Below are positions 8,879-18,850 of a DNA stretch of 64,000 bases, in pieces; positions within the stretch are counted from its first letter, which is position 1, and each line of letters begins with the position of its first letter. The stretch is from Thalassospira indica. GTDB lineage: Bacteria > Pseudomonadota > Alphaproteobacteria > Rhodospirillales > Thalassospiraceae. The position numbers were made by a program, and so were the translations under genes. The stretch spans positions 496,001-560,000 of the forward strand of contig NZ_CP031555.1 of the NCBI RefSeq assembly GCF_003403095.1. Reading direction: 5' to 3'. The notes under the pieces were generated by a model. It was not told where the DNA came from, did no database searches, and worked only from the letters and a program-made list of their open reading frames with translations.

Positions 8879-10389
8879 TGACTGCCCTCCGAACTGGTAC
8901 TGGTCAGAATGGTAATCGCGTGTGAACTCAGCGTCGCAATTGCCTGATTGAGGGTCTGACGGTTTTCGGCAGCCTCAAGCCAATTACTGACGGAGGCTGC
9001 GGCATGATCGCCTTCTATACCCTGAAGGGCGGCAACGGCAGCATCAAGATCATCCTGCGCCAACGCGTTTTCCGCCAGAACCAGACGGCCTTCAAGTGAC
9101 TCTTCGCCTGCGGCATCAACACGCCGGATCGGGACCAGCTTTTTGATGTTCGCCCAAGTTGCATCAAGGACACTGCCCGAATGATCATCGGTGGCAGCCG
9201 CAACTGCTTCTTGTGCCATCGCCGGGAAGGACTGACGCAGTTTTTCAAGGGTTGGTGCACCCTGATCTGCCAACGGTTTCAGGGTTGCGATCTGTTCTGC
9301 AATGACTTCGTCATCGCCTGCACTGCGTTCAAGTTGGTTCAGGGCAATGACAAACGGCCCGCCACGCTGAAGGGCATCACGCAGAATGGTAACAGCCATG
9401 GCAATGGCCTGACCGCGGCTTTCAACTCGCAAACCGCTGGTCGCACGGATTTCTTCCTCCATGGTCGACAGGCGGGCAGACAGCTCACGCATTTCATTGG
9501 CGACACCAGCCAGTTCGCTTTCGACCCGTGCCAGTTCCTCAATCGGGGCGGTACGGGTTTCGATCTCTGCCATGCGACGTGCAACCGTGTTGTTCAGTGT
9601 ATCGCCACGTTCATTGTTCAAACGTTCGCGCAGAGCATCAATCGTGCCTTCCAAACGCGAAAGGCGTTCGGTCAGGTCCGGGTCAATGACGACAGATCCA
9701 TCCGGGATGGGGTTGGAGTTCGCGGTCGAGGCGCTTTTATCTGTAGCAGTTGGAAGCATTCCCTCGGTTGCCAACACGCCGTCATCCTTTTCGGCCATGG
9801 TGGCATCTTCGTTTGGCGCAGGAGGTGTTGCGTGATCAGATGAAGCATTTTCTGTCGGCGCGTTGGTGACTGTAATCTCGTTGCCATTGGTCGCATCCGG
9901 GCCGTAGCCCTCAGGTGCGATTTCGGCAAGAATTTCGTTTGGTATATACTGGGTCAGAACCGGTTCTGCATCGCGCCACCAGATTGCGCGTGTCAGCCAG
10001 CCTGCTGCCAGGGCACCGACGATAATGATCACAAACAAAAACAGCGCTTTGCCACCGCCGCTTTTCTGTTTTGCGGGCGCGCTCGATTTCGCTGCCGATG
10101 CCTTTTTATCGTCACCGGCTTTGGTGTCGGGTTTTGACGTGCCAGTTGCTGCGGTAGTTGTGCTGCTTGCGGGTTTGTCCGCAGGGCTGCCGTCCTTTTT
10201 CGCAGTGGTTTCACCAGATTTGACCGTGCCTGAGTTTGGCACGCTGGATTTGGGGGGGGTGCCGGTGTCGTCCGTTTTGGCGGACGATTTCGCATTGCCT
10301 TTGCTATCTACGGAAATCGTGTCGGACGACTCTTTGGTGTCGGCCGATTTTGCGGAAGCATTGGTTTTTGGCGTTTCTGGTGTTTTCAC
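8875..10389 (-). CDS. Mitofilin-family inner-membrane protein (COG4223-like)
   Basis: The product has a long low-complexity N-terminus rich in Ser, Thr, Lys, Asp and Ala, one membrane helix around ALFLFVIIIVGALAAGW, then an Ala/Glu-rich periplasmic part with a heptad-like coiled coil and a C-terminal mitofilin-like domain. Alphaproteobacteria carry this Mic60 relative in the hem operon; it is linked to membrane shaping and outer-membrane contacts. GTG 10389 (protein beginning MKTPETPK) is chosen. The frame is open further, to a TTG at 10422, and neither has a clear ribosome-binding site. It overlaps hemY by 4 bp and follows hemD closely. Confidence 0.82.
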   Translation of the reverse strand: MKTPETPKTNASAKSADTKESSDTISVDSKGNAKSSAKTDDTGTPPKSSVPNSGTVKSGETTAKKDGSPADKPASSTTTAATGTSKPDTKAGDDKKASAAKSSAPAKQKSGGGKALFLFVIIIVGALAAGWLTRAIWWRDAEPVLTQYIPNEILAEIAPEGYGPDATNGNEITVTNAPTENASSDHATPPAPNEDATMAEKDDGVLATEGMLPTATDKSASTANSNPIPDGSVVIDPDLTERLSRLEGTIDALRERLNNERGDTLNNTVARRMAEIETRTAPIEELARVESELAGVANEMRELSARLSTMEEEIRATSGLRVESRGQAIAMAVTILRDALQRGGPFVIALNQLERSAGDDEVIAEQIATLKPLADQGAPTLEKLRQSFPAMAQEAVAAATDDHSGSVLDATWANIKKLVPIRRVDAAGEESLEGRLVLAENALAQDDLDAAVAALQGIEGDHAAASVSNWLEAAENRQTLNQAIATLSSHAITILTSTSSEGSQ

Positions 10390-10446
10390 GATCAGACCAT
10401 TGCAGTTTGCGGTTATTCCCAAGACGGCGTCAGGCGCAGGAAGCCA

Positions 10447-11166
10447 TTACGACAGGGACCCTAGCTCGGAAAGAAGGTATTCTTGTGTCGGTTGTGATGC
10501 AACGCGTGTTCTATACCATGTAAGATCGGATATCTTCGATTGCACCGCCGGACTTAGGCAAATCGCGCTTGTTCCGGACAAGTCTCTTTCCAGCTTATAG
10601 CTGCGGACCAGCTTAACAAAGGTTTCCGCAGTGCGGGGAGAGAAAAATAAAACAGCTTCAATATGATGGTTGCGAAGCGCCTCTAAAACGTCTTCTGGGA
10701 ACGACTTGCTTTCTTGTGCTTCATAAACGGTTTGCCGATCGACGTTATATCCATCAGTCAAAAGCATCTGGCCAAGATCACCTGCCGTTTTACGTGCGGC
10801 TGGATGGAAAAGTGGTCCATGTGCAGGATCAACTTTTTTGCGAATTAACGCTGCCAGATCGTTGATGTCACCATTTGCCGAATAAACATCATCAAAGCTA
10901 AATGCGGCGCACGTTCTGGCTGTCGCATCACCAACACAATACGCCGGAAGTGACCGATCCCCGGTCAGTTTGGCAAATGCCCGGACCCCGTTCGCCGATG
11001 TGAAAATCACTGCTTGGTATTTCTTGATATCAAGCGGGCTTGTCGGCACTGGAATGACAATATTCAGCATTGGCGCAGACAGGTGACGATAGCCGCGCTT
11101 ATCAAGCGCTGCCAAAAGGTCGGCAGAGTCGGTATCGGGCCGGGTATTTAGAACCAAGGGTCCCAT
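10447..11166 (-). CDS. hemD: Uroporphyrinogen-III synthase
   Basis: The 239-residue protein has the HemD pattern: N-terminal PLVLNTRPDTDSADLLAALD, a strand-turn region VIFTSANGVRAFA, the inter-domain segment YCVGDATA, and C-terminal AVLFFSPRTAETFV. It closes and isomerises hydroxymethylbilane to uroporphyrinogen III in the cytoplasm. ATG 11166 gives the standard N-terminus; an in-frame start at 11256 would add 30 residues inside hemC. It lies 37 bp after hemC on the same strand. Confidence 0.93.
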   Translation of the reverse strand: MGPLVLNTRPDTDSADLLAALDKRGYRHLSAPMLNIVIPVPTSPLDIKKYQAVIFTSANGVRAFAKLTGDRSLPAYCVGDATARTCAAFSFDDVYSANGDINDLAALIRKKVDPAHGPLFHPAARKTAGDLGQMLLTDGYNVDRQTVYEAQESKSFPEDVLEALRNHHIEAVLFFSPRTAETFVKLVRSYKLERDLSGTSAICLSPAVQSKISDLTWYRTRVASQPTQEYLLSELGSLS

Positions 11167-11203
11167 CTGCGTCCCTGTCTGTTGCCTAGGGTACTGATTC
11201 TCG

Positions 11204-12148
11204 TCAGGCGGAAATGAAATCTGGTCCGCCACGCTGTTTGAGCTCTTCACCGGCATCCGTGCCAGCCGCCATCGCCGTTGCGATATCCGGTTTGGCGATC
11301 ATGCGTTCGGTATCAAGGCGTTCGCTGCCGTCCGGGCGCACAATCGATACACGCAGGCGCAGGCTGCCATCATCCTGAAACTCGGCCAGTGCTGCGATCG
11401 GGGTGCGGCATGACCCATCAAGTGCCTTAAGCGCTGCACGTTCTGCTGCCACGCGAATGGCAGAGGTTTCGCAATGAAGCGCAGCAAGCCATTTTTTGCA
11501 CTGTGCATCATCTTCGCGGATGGTAATGCCAATGGCGCCTTGCGCAACCGCCGGCAACATATCGTCTTCGGAAATCGGGGCTGTGGCGATGTCAGGCTGC
11601 CCCAAACGGTTGAGGCCCGCCATTGCCAGAAGTGTGGCATCAACCTGTTCTTCGCTGAGTTTGCGCAAACGGGTTTGCACATTCCCGCGGAATGTCACGA
11701 CCTTGAGGTCGGGATATTTGTTCAGGATCATGGCCTGCCGACGAAGGCTGGCCGATCCGATCACGGACCCGGCGGGCATTTCGGCAAAGCTTTTATATTT
11801 CAGCGAAATAAATGCATCGCGGACATCTTCGCGTGGCAGGATGGTTGGCAGGATCATGCCATCGGGCAGAACAGTTGGCACATCCTTCATGCTGTGAACC
11901 GCAAGGTCGATATCACCCCCCATAAGGGCGTCATCGATTTCCTTGGTAAACAGCCCCTTGCCGCCGATTTCCGACAAGGCACGATCAAGGATCTTGTCGC
12001 CGGTTGTGGTGATCACTGTGACGGCAATTGCGCCTTCTTCGGCTAGTTCCGGATGGGCATTTGCCAGTTTGTCACGGACCTCATGCGCCTGTGCCAAAGC
12101 CAGGGGCGAACCGCGGGTGCCGATGCGAAGTTTTGCTGTATCTGTCAT
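11204..12148 (-). CDS. hemC: Hydroxymethylbilane synthase (porphobilinogen deaminase)
   Basis: The 314-residue protein begins LRIGTRGSPLALAQA as HemC does. It has the active-site region HSMKDVP, the GSASLRRQA segment, and the Cys of ALDGSCRTPIAAL that should bind the dipyrromethane cofactor. It polymerises four porphobilinogen units. ATG 12148 is used; the frame is open upstream to 12334 but that part has no family resemblance. hemC heads the four-gene minus-strand unit and is divergent from tsaD. Confidence 0.96.
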   Translation of the reverse strand: MTDTAKLRIGTRGSPLALAQAHEVRDKLANAHPELAEEGAIAVTVITTTGDKILDRALSEIGGKGLFTKEIDDALMGGDIDLAVHSMKDVPTVLPDGMILPTILPREDVRDAFISLKYKSFAEMPAGSVIGSASLRRQAMILNKYPDLKVVTFRGNVQTRLRKLSEEQVDATLLAMAGLNRLGQPDIATAPISEDDMLPAVAQGAIGITIREDDAQCKKWLAALHCETSAIRVAAERAALKALDGSCRTPIAALAEFQDDGSLRLRVSIVRPDGSERLDTERMIAKPDIATAMAAGTDAGEELKQRGGPDFISA

Positions 12149-12437
12149 GAGTGAAGTCTTAGTCTTAAAACTGTTTAAAAACAAGGTCTGCGGGCAGCCT
12201 ATTGCCACCGGCAAAGGGCTGAATTTTCGGTTATTGTAATCGCTCGAAACTGGGCTGCATTGATTTAGGTCGCGGTTCAAAATCTTTGCTGCCTTCGTGA
12301 AACGCGATAACTGCATATGGCACTTGCGCTGCACGGGGGTGGAAAGCGCAGGAACTTTCCGCTACATCATCGTCACACCTGTAATAGGATTCCGATTGCC
12401 GTCCGTGTCGGCAGAGTTGGTAAAACGGATCAGGATC

Positions 12438-13496
12438 ATGATCGTTCTGGGTATCGAAACAAGCTGTGACGAAACGGCCGCTGCTGTCGTGAACGACAAG
12501 CGCGAAATTCTGGCAAACCGTGTGTTGTCTCAGCTTGACGATCATCGACCCTATGGTGGGGTGGTGCCGGAAATTGCCGCGCGTGCCCATCTTGAACATC
12601 TTGATCGTCTGGCGGCCGAGGCCATGGATGATGCCGGTGTGGATTTTGATGATCTTGATGCCGTGGCCTGCACCGGGGGGCCAGGGCTGATCGGTGGCGT
12701 GATGGTTGGTACCATGACGGCCAAGGCGATTGCCTTTGCCGCCCAAAAACCGTTCCTTGCCGTCAATCATCTGGAAGGTCACGCGCTGACTGTGCGTTTG
12801 ACCGACGACGTCGCATTTCCCTATCTGCTGTTGCTGGTGTCCGGTGGGCATTGTCAGGTCCTGATTGTCGAGGGTGTTGGCAAGTACAAGCGCATTGGCA
12901 CCACCATTGATGACGCGGTCGGCGAGGCGTTTGACAAAACCGCCAAGATGATGGGGCTAGGCTATCCCGGTGGTCCGGCACTTGAAAAGATTGCCGCGAA
13001 GGGGGATCCGAACAGGTTCGGTTTGCCGCGCCCATTGCGTGGAAGGCCGGGGTGCGATTTCTCCTTCTCGGGCCTCAAGACAGCCGTTCGGACTTATCTG
13101 GATGGCTTCCCGGTCGAACAACAAACTGATGAGGTCAAGGCCGACCTTGCGGCATCTTTCCAGCGCGCGGTGGGTGATACCCTTATTGATCGCGCGCGCA
13201 ATGCCGTGTTTGAATTCATGCGCGATTACCCCGGTGGCAAAACGCTGGTGCTTGCCGGTGGGGTTGCGGCCAACAAGTATCTGCGTGGGCGTCTTGTGGA
13301 ACTGACCGATCAGGCCGGGATGGAACTGGTCGCACCGCCGCTTCATCTTTGCACCGACAATGCCGCGATGATTGCATGGGCCGGGTTGGAGCGGTTCCGT
13401 CTGGGTGAGCGCGATGATCTTGATTTCAAGCCGCGCCCGCGCTGGCCACTGGATCCTGAGGCCCCCAAACGCCCGGGTGCCGGGGTCAAGGCGTAA
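12438..13496 (+). CDS. tsaD: tRNA N6-adenosine threonylcarbamoyltransferase TsaD
   Basis: The 352-residue protein starts [16 protein letters not shown], the ASKHA-type nucleotide loop of Kae1/TsaD. It contains the metal-binding HxxxH as NHLEGHALT and the segments [11 protein letters not shown] and [14 protein letters not shown]. With TsaB, TsaE and threonylcarbamoyl-AMP it makes t6A37 in ANN-decoding tRNAs; its partner gene tsaE is at 34728. ATG 12438 follows a purine-rich GGATCAGGATC. The 47 extra upstream residues of the open frame do not resemble the family. Confidence 0.97.
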   Translation: MIVLGIETSCDETAAAVVNDKREILANRVLSQLDDHRPYGGVVPEIAARAHLEHLDRLAAEAMDDAGVDFDDLDAVACTGGPGLIGGVMVGTMTAKAIAFAAQKPFLAVNHLEGHALTVRLTDDVAFPYLLLLVSGGHCQVLIVEGVGKYKRIGTTIDDAVGEAFDKTAKMMGLGYPGGPALEKIAAKGDPNRFGLPRPLRGRPGCDFSFSGLKTAVRTYLDGFPVEQQTDEVKADLAASFQRAVGDTLIDRARNAVFEFMRDYPGGKTLVLAGGVAANKYLRGRLVELTDQAGMELVAPPLHLCTDNAAMIAWAGLERFRLGERDDLDFKPRPRWPLDPEAPKRPGAGVKA

Positions 13497-13564
13497 GGCC
13501 CATCTGCCGCGTTTGACGTATTTGCCGATCCTCGAAACAACTTCATTTTTGCCGGACAAACATC

Positions 13565-14569
13565 ATGAAAAAGCGCATTACAGTTGTGGGTGGCGGTGCT
13601 TGGGGAACGGCTCTGGCTGTGCAGGCTGTGCGGGCAGGTGAAGACGTTGAACTGATTTTGCGCAACGAAGAACTGGCTGATCGGATCAACACCAAAGGTG
13701 AGAACGATCTTTACCTGCCTAGTATAGAGCTTCCGGGTGCTTTGCGGGCCACTACGCATTACGAAGGTCTGCGTGATTCTGATGCGGTTTTACTGGTGAC
13801 ACCTGCGCAGCATTTGCGTGAGACCCTGATCAAGCTGTCATCGCATTGGCCAGATCAGCTTCCGGCGGTAATTTGCTGCAAGGGCATTGAAAAGGAAACC
13901 GGTGCCCTGATGGCACAGGTGGTGTCCGAAACCCTTGGAAACGTGCCGGTGGCGGTCCTTTCGGGGCCGACTTTTGCCAAGGAGGTTGCGATCGGCTTGC
14001 CAGCCGCAATCACGCTGGCCTGTGAAGATCGTGCCCTGGGCAAACGCCTGGTCGAGTTGATCGGCACGCCGGAATTCCGTCCTTATTTCAGTACCGATGT
14101 CGCTGGTGTCGAGGTGGCTGGCGCGATCAAGAACGTTCTGGCGATTGCCAGTGGCGTGGTGGCCGGATTGAAATTGGGTGACAACGCCCGTGCAGCCCTG
14201 ATTACCCGTGGTATTGCCGAAATGTCACGTCTGGCGGTTGCCATGGGTGGCCGGGTTGAAACCATGCTGGGACTTGCGGGTCTTGGCGACTTGACCCTGA
14301 CCTGTACCGGCACGTTGTCACGCAATTACACCTTTGGCGTCGCACTGGGCGAAGGCCGCAAGGCACAGGACATTCTGGCCGAACGCCGTTCAGTCACCGA
14401 AGGCGTGCATACCGCGGCATCCATCACCGCCGTTGCCAGCAAATATGGTGTCGAAATGCCGATCTGTGCGGCTGTTGATCAGGTCGCCAATCACGATGCG
14501 GATCTGCGTAGCACGATCAATGCCCTGTTGCAGCGCCCGTTCCGCGACGAGCTTGAAAACGCCTATTAA
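13565..14569 (+). CDS. gpsA: Glycerol-3-phosphate dehydrogenase [NAD(P)+]
   Basis: The 334-residue protein has the Rossmann loop VVGGGAWGTALAVQA at its N-terminus, the catalytic-Lys segment VAGAIKNVLAIASG, and AGLGDLTLTCTGTLSRNY typical of GpsA. It reduces dihydroxyacetone phosphate to sn-glycerol-3-phosphate for phospholipid synthesis. It begins 68 bp after tsaD, a neighbour pairing common in alphaproteobacteria, and probably shares its transcript. Confidence 0.97.
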   Translation: MKKRITVVGGGAWGTALAVQAVRAGEDVELILRNEELADRINTKGENDLYLPSIELPGALRATTHYEGLRDSDAVLLVTPAQHLRETLIKLSSHWPDQLPAVICCKGIEKETGALMAQVVSETLGNVPVAVLSGPTFAKEVAIGLPAAITLACEDRALGKRLVELIGTPEFRPYFSTDVAGVEVAGAIKNVLAIASGVVAGLKLGDNARAALITRGIAEMSRLAVAMGGRVETMLGLAGLGDLTLTCTGTLSRNYTFGVALGEGRKAQDILAERRSVTEGVHTAASITAVASKYGVEMPICAAVDQVANHDADLRSTINALLQRPFRDELENAY

Positions 14570-14671
14570 ATTCTGGCCTTGCGGTTATTGACCGCGCAGT
14601 TCGGCTTGAGAATGCGTTGGGCTTCTGTCAATTTATGGATATTGAACCCATAAAGAAGCAGGAAACCGTTC

Positions 14672-14950
14672 ATGCATTTCTACATCCGTTGTGTTGACAA
14701 GCCTGGCCACCTTGATGTGCGCAAGGCCAATCGCGAAGACCATCTGGCCTATATCAAAGGCGGTTTTGCTGATCGCATTGTCGCAGCTGGTCCGACCCTT
14801 GATCCCGACATGGAAGGCATGAACGGCTCGGTCTTTATCATCGAGTTTGATGCCATCGAAGACGCGCGCGAATTTGCTGCCAATGATCCTTATGCCAAGG
14901 CTGGCCTGTTCGAATCCGTTGTTATTCGTCCGTTCAAGAAGGTCTTCTGA
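14672..14950 (+). CDS. YciI-family small protein
   Basis: The 92-residue protein has the YciI ferredoxin-like fold pattern: N-terminal HFYIRCVDKPGH, then the conserved His in REDHLAYIKG, AAGPTLD, and AREFAANDPYAKAGLFE. YciI proteins are small dimers of mostly unknown function with a conserved His/Asp pair. ATG 14672 lies downstream of AGCAGGAAA. It is followed at 4 bp by the EVE gene, so YciI, EVE and Rieske genes form a short operon. Confidence 0.9.
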   Translation: MHFYIRCVDKPGHLDVRKANREDHLAYIKGGFADRIVAAGPTLDPDMEGMNGSVFIIEFDAIEDAREFAANDPYAKAGLFESVVIRPFKKVF

Positions 14951-14953
14951 TCC

Positions 14954-15367
14954 ATGGCGTATTGGCTGGTCAAAACCGAACCGGGAAGCTGGTCGTGGGA
15001 CGATCAGGTCAAGAAGGGGGTCGAAGGCTGGGATGGTGTGCGTAACCATCAGGCAGCCAAGAACCTGCGCGCGATGAAAATCGGCGACAAGGCGTTCTTT
15101 TATCACTCGGTGAACGAGAAACGCATTGTCGGGATTGTCGAGGTGGTCCGGGAATACTACCCGGATCCGACCGATGAAAAGGGCAAGTTTGTTCAGGTTG
15201 ATTTCGAAACGGTCAAACCGTTGAAAACGCCAGTGACCCTTGCCGATATCAAGGCCGATCCGCGATTTTCCGATCTCGCCTTGCTTAAACAATCGCGTCT
15301 ATCGGTCATGCCAATTGATGACGCGTCCTGGGCGGCGATCTGCGAGATGGGCGGGGTCGATCCATGA
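14954..15367 (+). CDS. EVE-domain protein
   Basis: The 137-residue protein is a single EVE domain with the typical start YWLVKTEPGSWSWDD and the core WDGVRNHQAAKNLRAMKIGD. EVE domains are PUA-related and bind modified bases in DNA or RNA; free-standing bacterial ones are conserved but their substrate is not settled. The stop overlaps the next start as ATGA at 15364. Confidence 0.93.
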   Translation: MAYWLVKTEPGSWSWDDQVKKGVEGWDGVRNHQAAKNLRAMKIGDKAFFYHSVNEKRIVGIVEVVREYYPDPTDEKGKFVQVDFETVKPLKTPVTLADIKADPRFSDLALLKQSRLSVMPIDDASWAAICEMGGVDP

Positions 15368-15699
15368 GTGATTTGCCTGCGCCCGGCACGGTGCTTTGCG
15401 CGCTCAGCGATCTTGATGCCACCGGTGCCAAAGGCCTTAATCTTGGTGGTACCGGTATTTTTGTTGTCCGTAGTGGCGATGACGTTTTTGGCTACATCAA
15501 TAGTTGCCCGCATATCGGTGTGCCGCTGGATATGGAACCAGATGAATTCATCAGCGACTTTGGCAATGAAATCATCTGTTCGACCCATGGCGCACGGTTT
15601 CGGATCGAGGATGGCGAATGTGTATCCGGCCCGTGCGCGGGTGATATGCTTGAACCGGTTGCGGTGAGAATAAAGGACGATCAGGTCGTTCTGGCCTAA
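15364..15699 (+). CDS. Rieske [2Fe-2S] domain protein
   Basis: The 111-residue protein is one Rieske domain with cluster ligands in the CPHIGVPLD and CSTHGARF motifs (Cys-X-His and Cys-X2-His). It resembles small ferredoxin-like components of dioxygenases and NirD-like proteins, but no oxygenase gene is adjacent. It is translationally coupled to the EVE gene. Confidence 0.9.
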   Translation: MSDLPAPGTVLCALSDLDATGAKGLNLGGTGIFVVRSGDDVFGYINSCPHIGVPLDMEPDEFISDFGNEIICSTHGARFRIEDGECVSGPCAGDMLEPVAVRIKDDQVVLA

Positions 15700-15727
15700 T
15701 CGCCTGTCGCCATACGTAATTTATGCG

Positions 15728-15753
15728 AGACGGCGCGTTATCCCGCCGTCTTT
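15728..15753. terminator. Hairpin terminator between convergent Rieske and hydrolase genes
   Basis: AGACGGCG pairs perfectly with CGCCGTCT over an 8-nt loop, followed by TTT on the plus strand. It overlaps the stop codon of the hydrolase on the minus strand. The short T-run makes it a weaker call. Confidence 0.55.
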
Positions 15754-16547
15754 GCGATCACTTCTTCGATATGCATGGTGATAACGTCAAGCTGATCTGG
15801 CTCCGAAAGCCGATGATCGCCGGTCTTGATCAAATCCACGCGGACATCCTCAGATACCAGCGCCTCGGTCAGGCGGATCGCTGTCTGCCACGGCACATCC
15901 GGGTCCTGCATGCCCTGAACCAGTCGGACCGGGCATTTCAGATCAATCGGCTTGCGCAATAAAAGCTGTTTTCGGCCATCCTCAATCAGATCGCGGGTGA
16001 TCGTGTATGGATCATCGCCATATTCGGTCGGTTCGATCAATGCACCTTCACTCATGATGGTGTTTTTCTGTTCTTCACTGAACTGCGCCCACATCAGGTC
16101 TTCGGTAAAGTCGGGGGCAGCAGCAATGCCAACCAATCCGGCAATGCGTTCCGGTCGGGAGAGGGCTGCGAGAAGCATGATCCAGCCGCCCATCGAAGAA
16201 CCGACAAGAATCTGCGGGCCAGAGGTGATTTCATCAAGAACAGCAACGGCATCGCGTGCCCACTGCCCGATGGTGCCGTCGGCAAATTTGCCCGACGATT
16301 GTCCGTGACCAGTGTAATCAAAGCGGGTATAAGCCACCCCCTGCCGAATGCAATGCGCCTCAAGGTGAGTGGCCTTGGTACCGGTCATGTCTGACATGAA
16401 CCCGCCGAGAAACATTACACCGGGTGTATTGTGCACCTGTACGTCAGATGGCTTGCCCGGCACGTGATGGTATGCGATTTTTAAACCATCTGGACGGTTG
16501 AGATATTCGGGCTTTGCAGGCTGTGGCGTTGGCAGGTCATGGGTCAT
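15738..16547 (-). CDS. Alpha/beta-hydrolase
   Basis: The 269-residue protein has the nucleophile elbow GSSMGGW (GxSxG), an oxyanion segment VMFLGGFMSDMTGTKA, and a likely acid-His end with DVPWQTA then GDHRLSEPDQ. The layout resembles the ABHD10-like thioesterase/carboxylesterase group, but the substrate cannot be inferred. ATG 16547 (MTHDLP) is chosen over 16556. It is divergent from the glycosyltransferase, with starts about 40 bp apart. Confidence 0.85.
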   Translation of the reverse strand: MTHDLPTPQPAKPEYLNRPDGLKIAYHHVPGKPSDVQVHNTPGVMFLGGFMSDMTGTKATHLEAHCIRQGVAYTRFDYTGHGQSSGKFADGTIGQWARDAVAVLDEITSGPQILVGSSMGGWIMLLAALSRPERIAGLVGIAAAPDFTEDLMWAQFSEEQKNTIMSEGALIEPTEYGDDPYTITRDLIEDGRKQLLLRKPIDLKCPVRLVQGMQDPDVPWQTAIRLTEALVSEDVRVDLIKTGDHRLSEPDQLDVITMHIEEVIAKTAG

Positions 16548-16586
16548 CCGGGGCATTTGTCCTTGGGTGTTGATGGTTGGAGTTGC

Positions 16587-17819
16587 ATGAGCGCGTCAGA
16601 AGTAATGACAGAAACAGTCTATCGATCAGAGCCCCAAGCGCAAGGTGGGGACTATCGGCCTGCCGTTATTTTACAGGTGCTTCCCGAACTTGATGCCGGC
16701 GGTGTGGAGCGCGGAACAGTTGATATCGCGCGCGCTATTGTCGATGGCGGTGGCAAGGCGCTTGTCGCATCCCAGGGCGGCCGGCTCGAACGAGAACTTG
16801 ATCGGTTTGGTGCCAAGCACATCACCCTGCCGCTTAAATCAAAGAACATCCTCACCATGCGCAAGAACATTGATGCGCTCGTCAAACTGATCCGTGAAGA
16901 GGGTGTCGATATCATTCACGCCCGTTCACGTGCACCGGCCTGGAGTGCCTATTTTGCGGCGCGCAAGACCGGCATTCCGTTTGTGACGACCTTCCACGGC
17001 ACTTATTCCGGATACAACAACCCGTTCAAGCGTCGCTATAACGCGATCATGACCATGGGTGATCAGGTGATTGCGATTTCCAAGCACATCGCCAATCACA
17101 TCAACAAATATTACAAGGTCGATCCGGATCGCCTCAATATCGTGCCGCGCGGAACAAATGTGGATTTGTTTAATCCGGAAAATGTCAGTCAGGAACGCCT
17201 GATTGCGCTTTCCAACCAGTGGCGCCTGAATGGTGAGGAATATGTCATCATGATGCCGGGGCGTATCACGCGCTGGAAGGGGCATGGCTTCCTAATTGGT
17301 TCGCTTCCCGCCGTTCTTGAACAACTTGGCCATCGCAAAGTACGATGTCTGATCGTTGGATCGGATCAAGGGCGGACAGGTTATCGCGAAGAGATCTTGA
17401 GCCAGACTCGCAAGCTTGGGTTGGAAGACATCGTCCATATTGTGGATCACTGCAACGATATGCCAGCAGCCTATATGCTGGCAGATGTCGTTGCCTGCCC
17501 ATCAATGGAACCAGAGGCTTTTGGCCGTGTTCCTTCTGAAGCGCAGGCAATGGGGCGACCGGTTGTGTCGACGGCGCATGGTGGTGCAATGGAAACTGTT
17601 CTTCCAGGCGAAACAGGTTGGTTGGTCAGTCCAGGCGAGGTTGATCAATTGTCCCGTGCTTTGGTTCAGGTTCTTAGCCTTACACCCGAAAAGCGCGCCA
17701 AACTTGCCGTTAAAGGTCGCGATCATGTGATTGCAGAATTCTCTTTGGAACAAATGGCCGAGCGGACACTAAATGTTTATGCCAAGGCGCTGAAACGGGT
17801 CATCAGGAACGCCGCATGA
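16587..17819 (+). CDS. Glycosyltransferase family 4 (GT-B fold)
   Basis: The 410-residue protein has a GT-B layout. The N-terminal acceptor domain begins VLPELDAGGVERGTVDIARA. The C-terminal donor domain contains PGRITRWKGHGFLI and the E-x7-E type motif around SMEPEAFGRVPSEAQAMG. It probably adds a sugar to lipopolysaccharide or another surface glycan; donor and acceptor are unknown. ATG 16587 has GGAG 4 nt upstream; alternatives are 16539 and 16605. Its stop overlaps the next gene's start (ATGA), so the pair is coupled. Confidence 0.88.
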   Translation: MSASEVMTETVYRSEPQAQGGDYRPAVILQVLPELDAGGVERGTVDIARAIVDGGGKALVASQGGRLERELDRFGAKHITLPLKSKNILTMRKNIDALVKLIREEGVDIIHARSRAPAWSAYFAARKTGIPFVTTFHGTYSGYNNPFKRRYNAIMTMGDQVIAISKHIANHINKYYKVDPDRLNIVPRGTNVDLFNPENVSQERLIALSNQWRLNGEEYVIMMPGRITRWKGHGFLIGSLPAVLEQLGHRKVRCLIVGSDQGRTGYREEILSQTRKLGLEDIVHIVDHCNDMPAAYMLADVVACPSMEPEAFGRVPSEAQAMGRPVVSTAHGGAMETVLPGETGWLVSPGEVDQLSRALVQVLSLTPEKRAKLAVKGRDHVIAEFSLEQMAERTLNVYAKALKRVIRNAA

Positions 17820-18850
17820 CCGACAATAAAACCGAAAGCATGTCCGTGAATCCTGATGATTTCTGGGTTGATGAACAGCCTGTGGAAGGGACGGAAGAGT
17901 CCAAGCGCAAGCGTATCCTTGTCATCAAACTTTCTGCGCTTGGAGACGTTGTCTTGGCGATGGGTCCGTTTGCGGCCATCCGTGCCGCCCATCCAGATGC
18001 GCATATCACGGTGCTGACCACGCGGCCTTATGTTGATCTGATGAAGGCCAGCGGATTTTTTGATTCGATCGCTATCGACCGTCGCCCAAAACTGATTCAA
18101 GTGCGTGAAGTCTTGGCGCTGCGACGCTTTCTTCGGAACGGTAATTTTGACCGGGTTTATGATCTGCAGACGTCCGACCGGACCGGCTTTTATTATAAAC
18201 TGTTTTGGCCGGGACCCAAGCCGGAATGGTCAGGGATTGCGCGTGGGTGCTCTCATCCACATGCCAATCCTGAGAGCTCAAATATGCATACGATTGATCG
18301 ACATGCGGACCAGCTTGCTGATGCCGGTATCAAGGATGTTCCAGCACCATACATTTCAGGGCCCGATATAGACCTAGACCGATTTGGCATTCGAAGCCCG
18401 TTTGTTCTGATCTGCCCCGGCGGAGCGCCACACCGTCCGGCGAAACGCTGGCCGGCTGAGCGGTTCGGTCTTCTTGCCAAGAAATTGGCCGATTACCGTT
18501 TGACCCCGGTTCTGATCGGAACCGATAGCGAAGCAGATGTTTTGAACCGGATTGATCAGATGTGCCCGAAGGCACGCAATTTGATGGGGCGTACCGGGTT
18601 TCTTGATATTGCATCGCTTGCAGCGCGTTCGGTTCTGGCGATCGGAAATGATACCGGTCCAATGCATATCGCCGCGGCGGCCGGTGCACCATCAGTGGTT
18701 TTGTTTTCACGTGAGTCCGATCCAAAGCGCTGCGCTCCCCGTGGGCACGCTCCTAATGCAGTCAGTATTATACGCGAGAGTGATCTGCGAGAATTGACTG
18801 TAAACCGGGTGATGGATGTCATTCGTGAGCGCCTTGATCTCACCGACTAG
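17816..18850 (+). CDS. Glycosyltransferase family 9 (LPS heptosyltransferase-like)
   Basis: The 344-residue protein has the family 9 marks RILVIKLSALGDVVLAMGPF near residue 31, FDRVYDLQTSDRT, and the donor-site GNDTGPMHIAAAAG near 279. Family members such as WaaC and WaaF transfer ADP-heptose to the LPS inner core at the cytoplasmic membrane. The coupled GT4 gene upstream suggests a two-step LPS core assembly. About 30 polar N-terminal residues precede the domain. Confidence 0.9.
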   Translation: MTDNKTESMSVNPDDFWVDEQPVEGTEESKRKRILVIKLSALGDVVLAMGPFAAIRAAHPDAHITVLTTRPYVDLMKASGFFDSIAIDRRPKLIQVREVLALRRFLRNGNFDRVYDLQTSDRTGFYYKLFWPGPKPEWSGIARGCSHPHANPESSNMHTIDRHADQLADAGIKDVPAPYISGPDIDLDRFGIRSPFVLICPGGAPHRPAKRWPAERFGLLAKKLADYRLTPVLIGTDSEADVLNRIDQMCPKARNLMGRTGFLDIASLAARSVLAIGNDTGPMHIAAAAGAPSVVLFSRESDPKRCAPRGHAPNAVSIIRESDLRELTVNRVMDVIRERLDLTD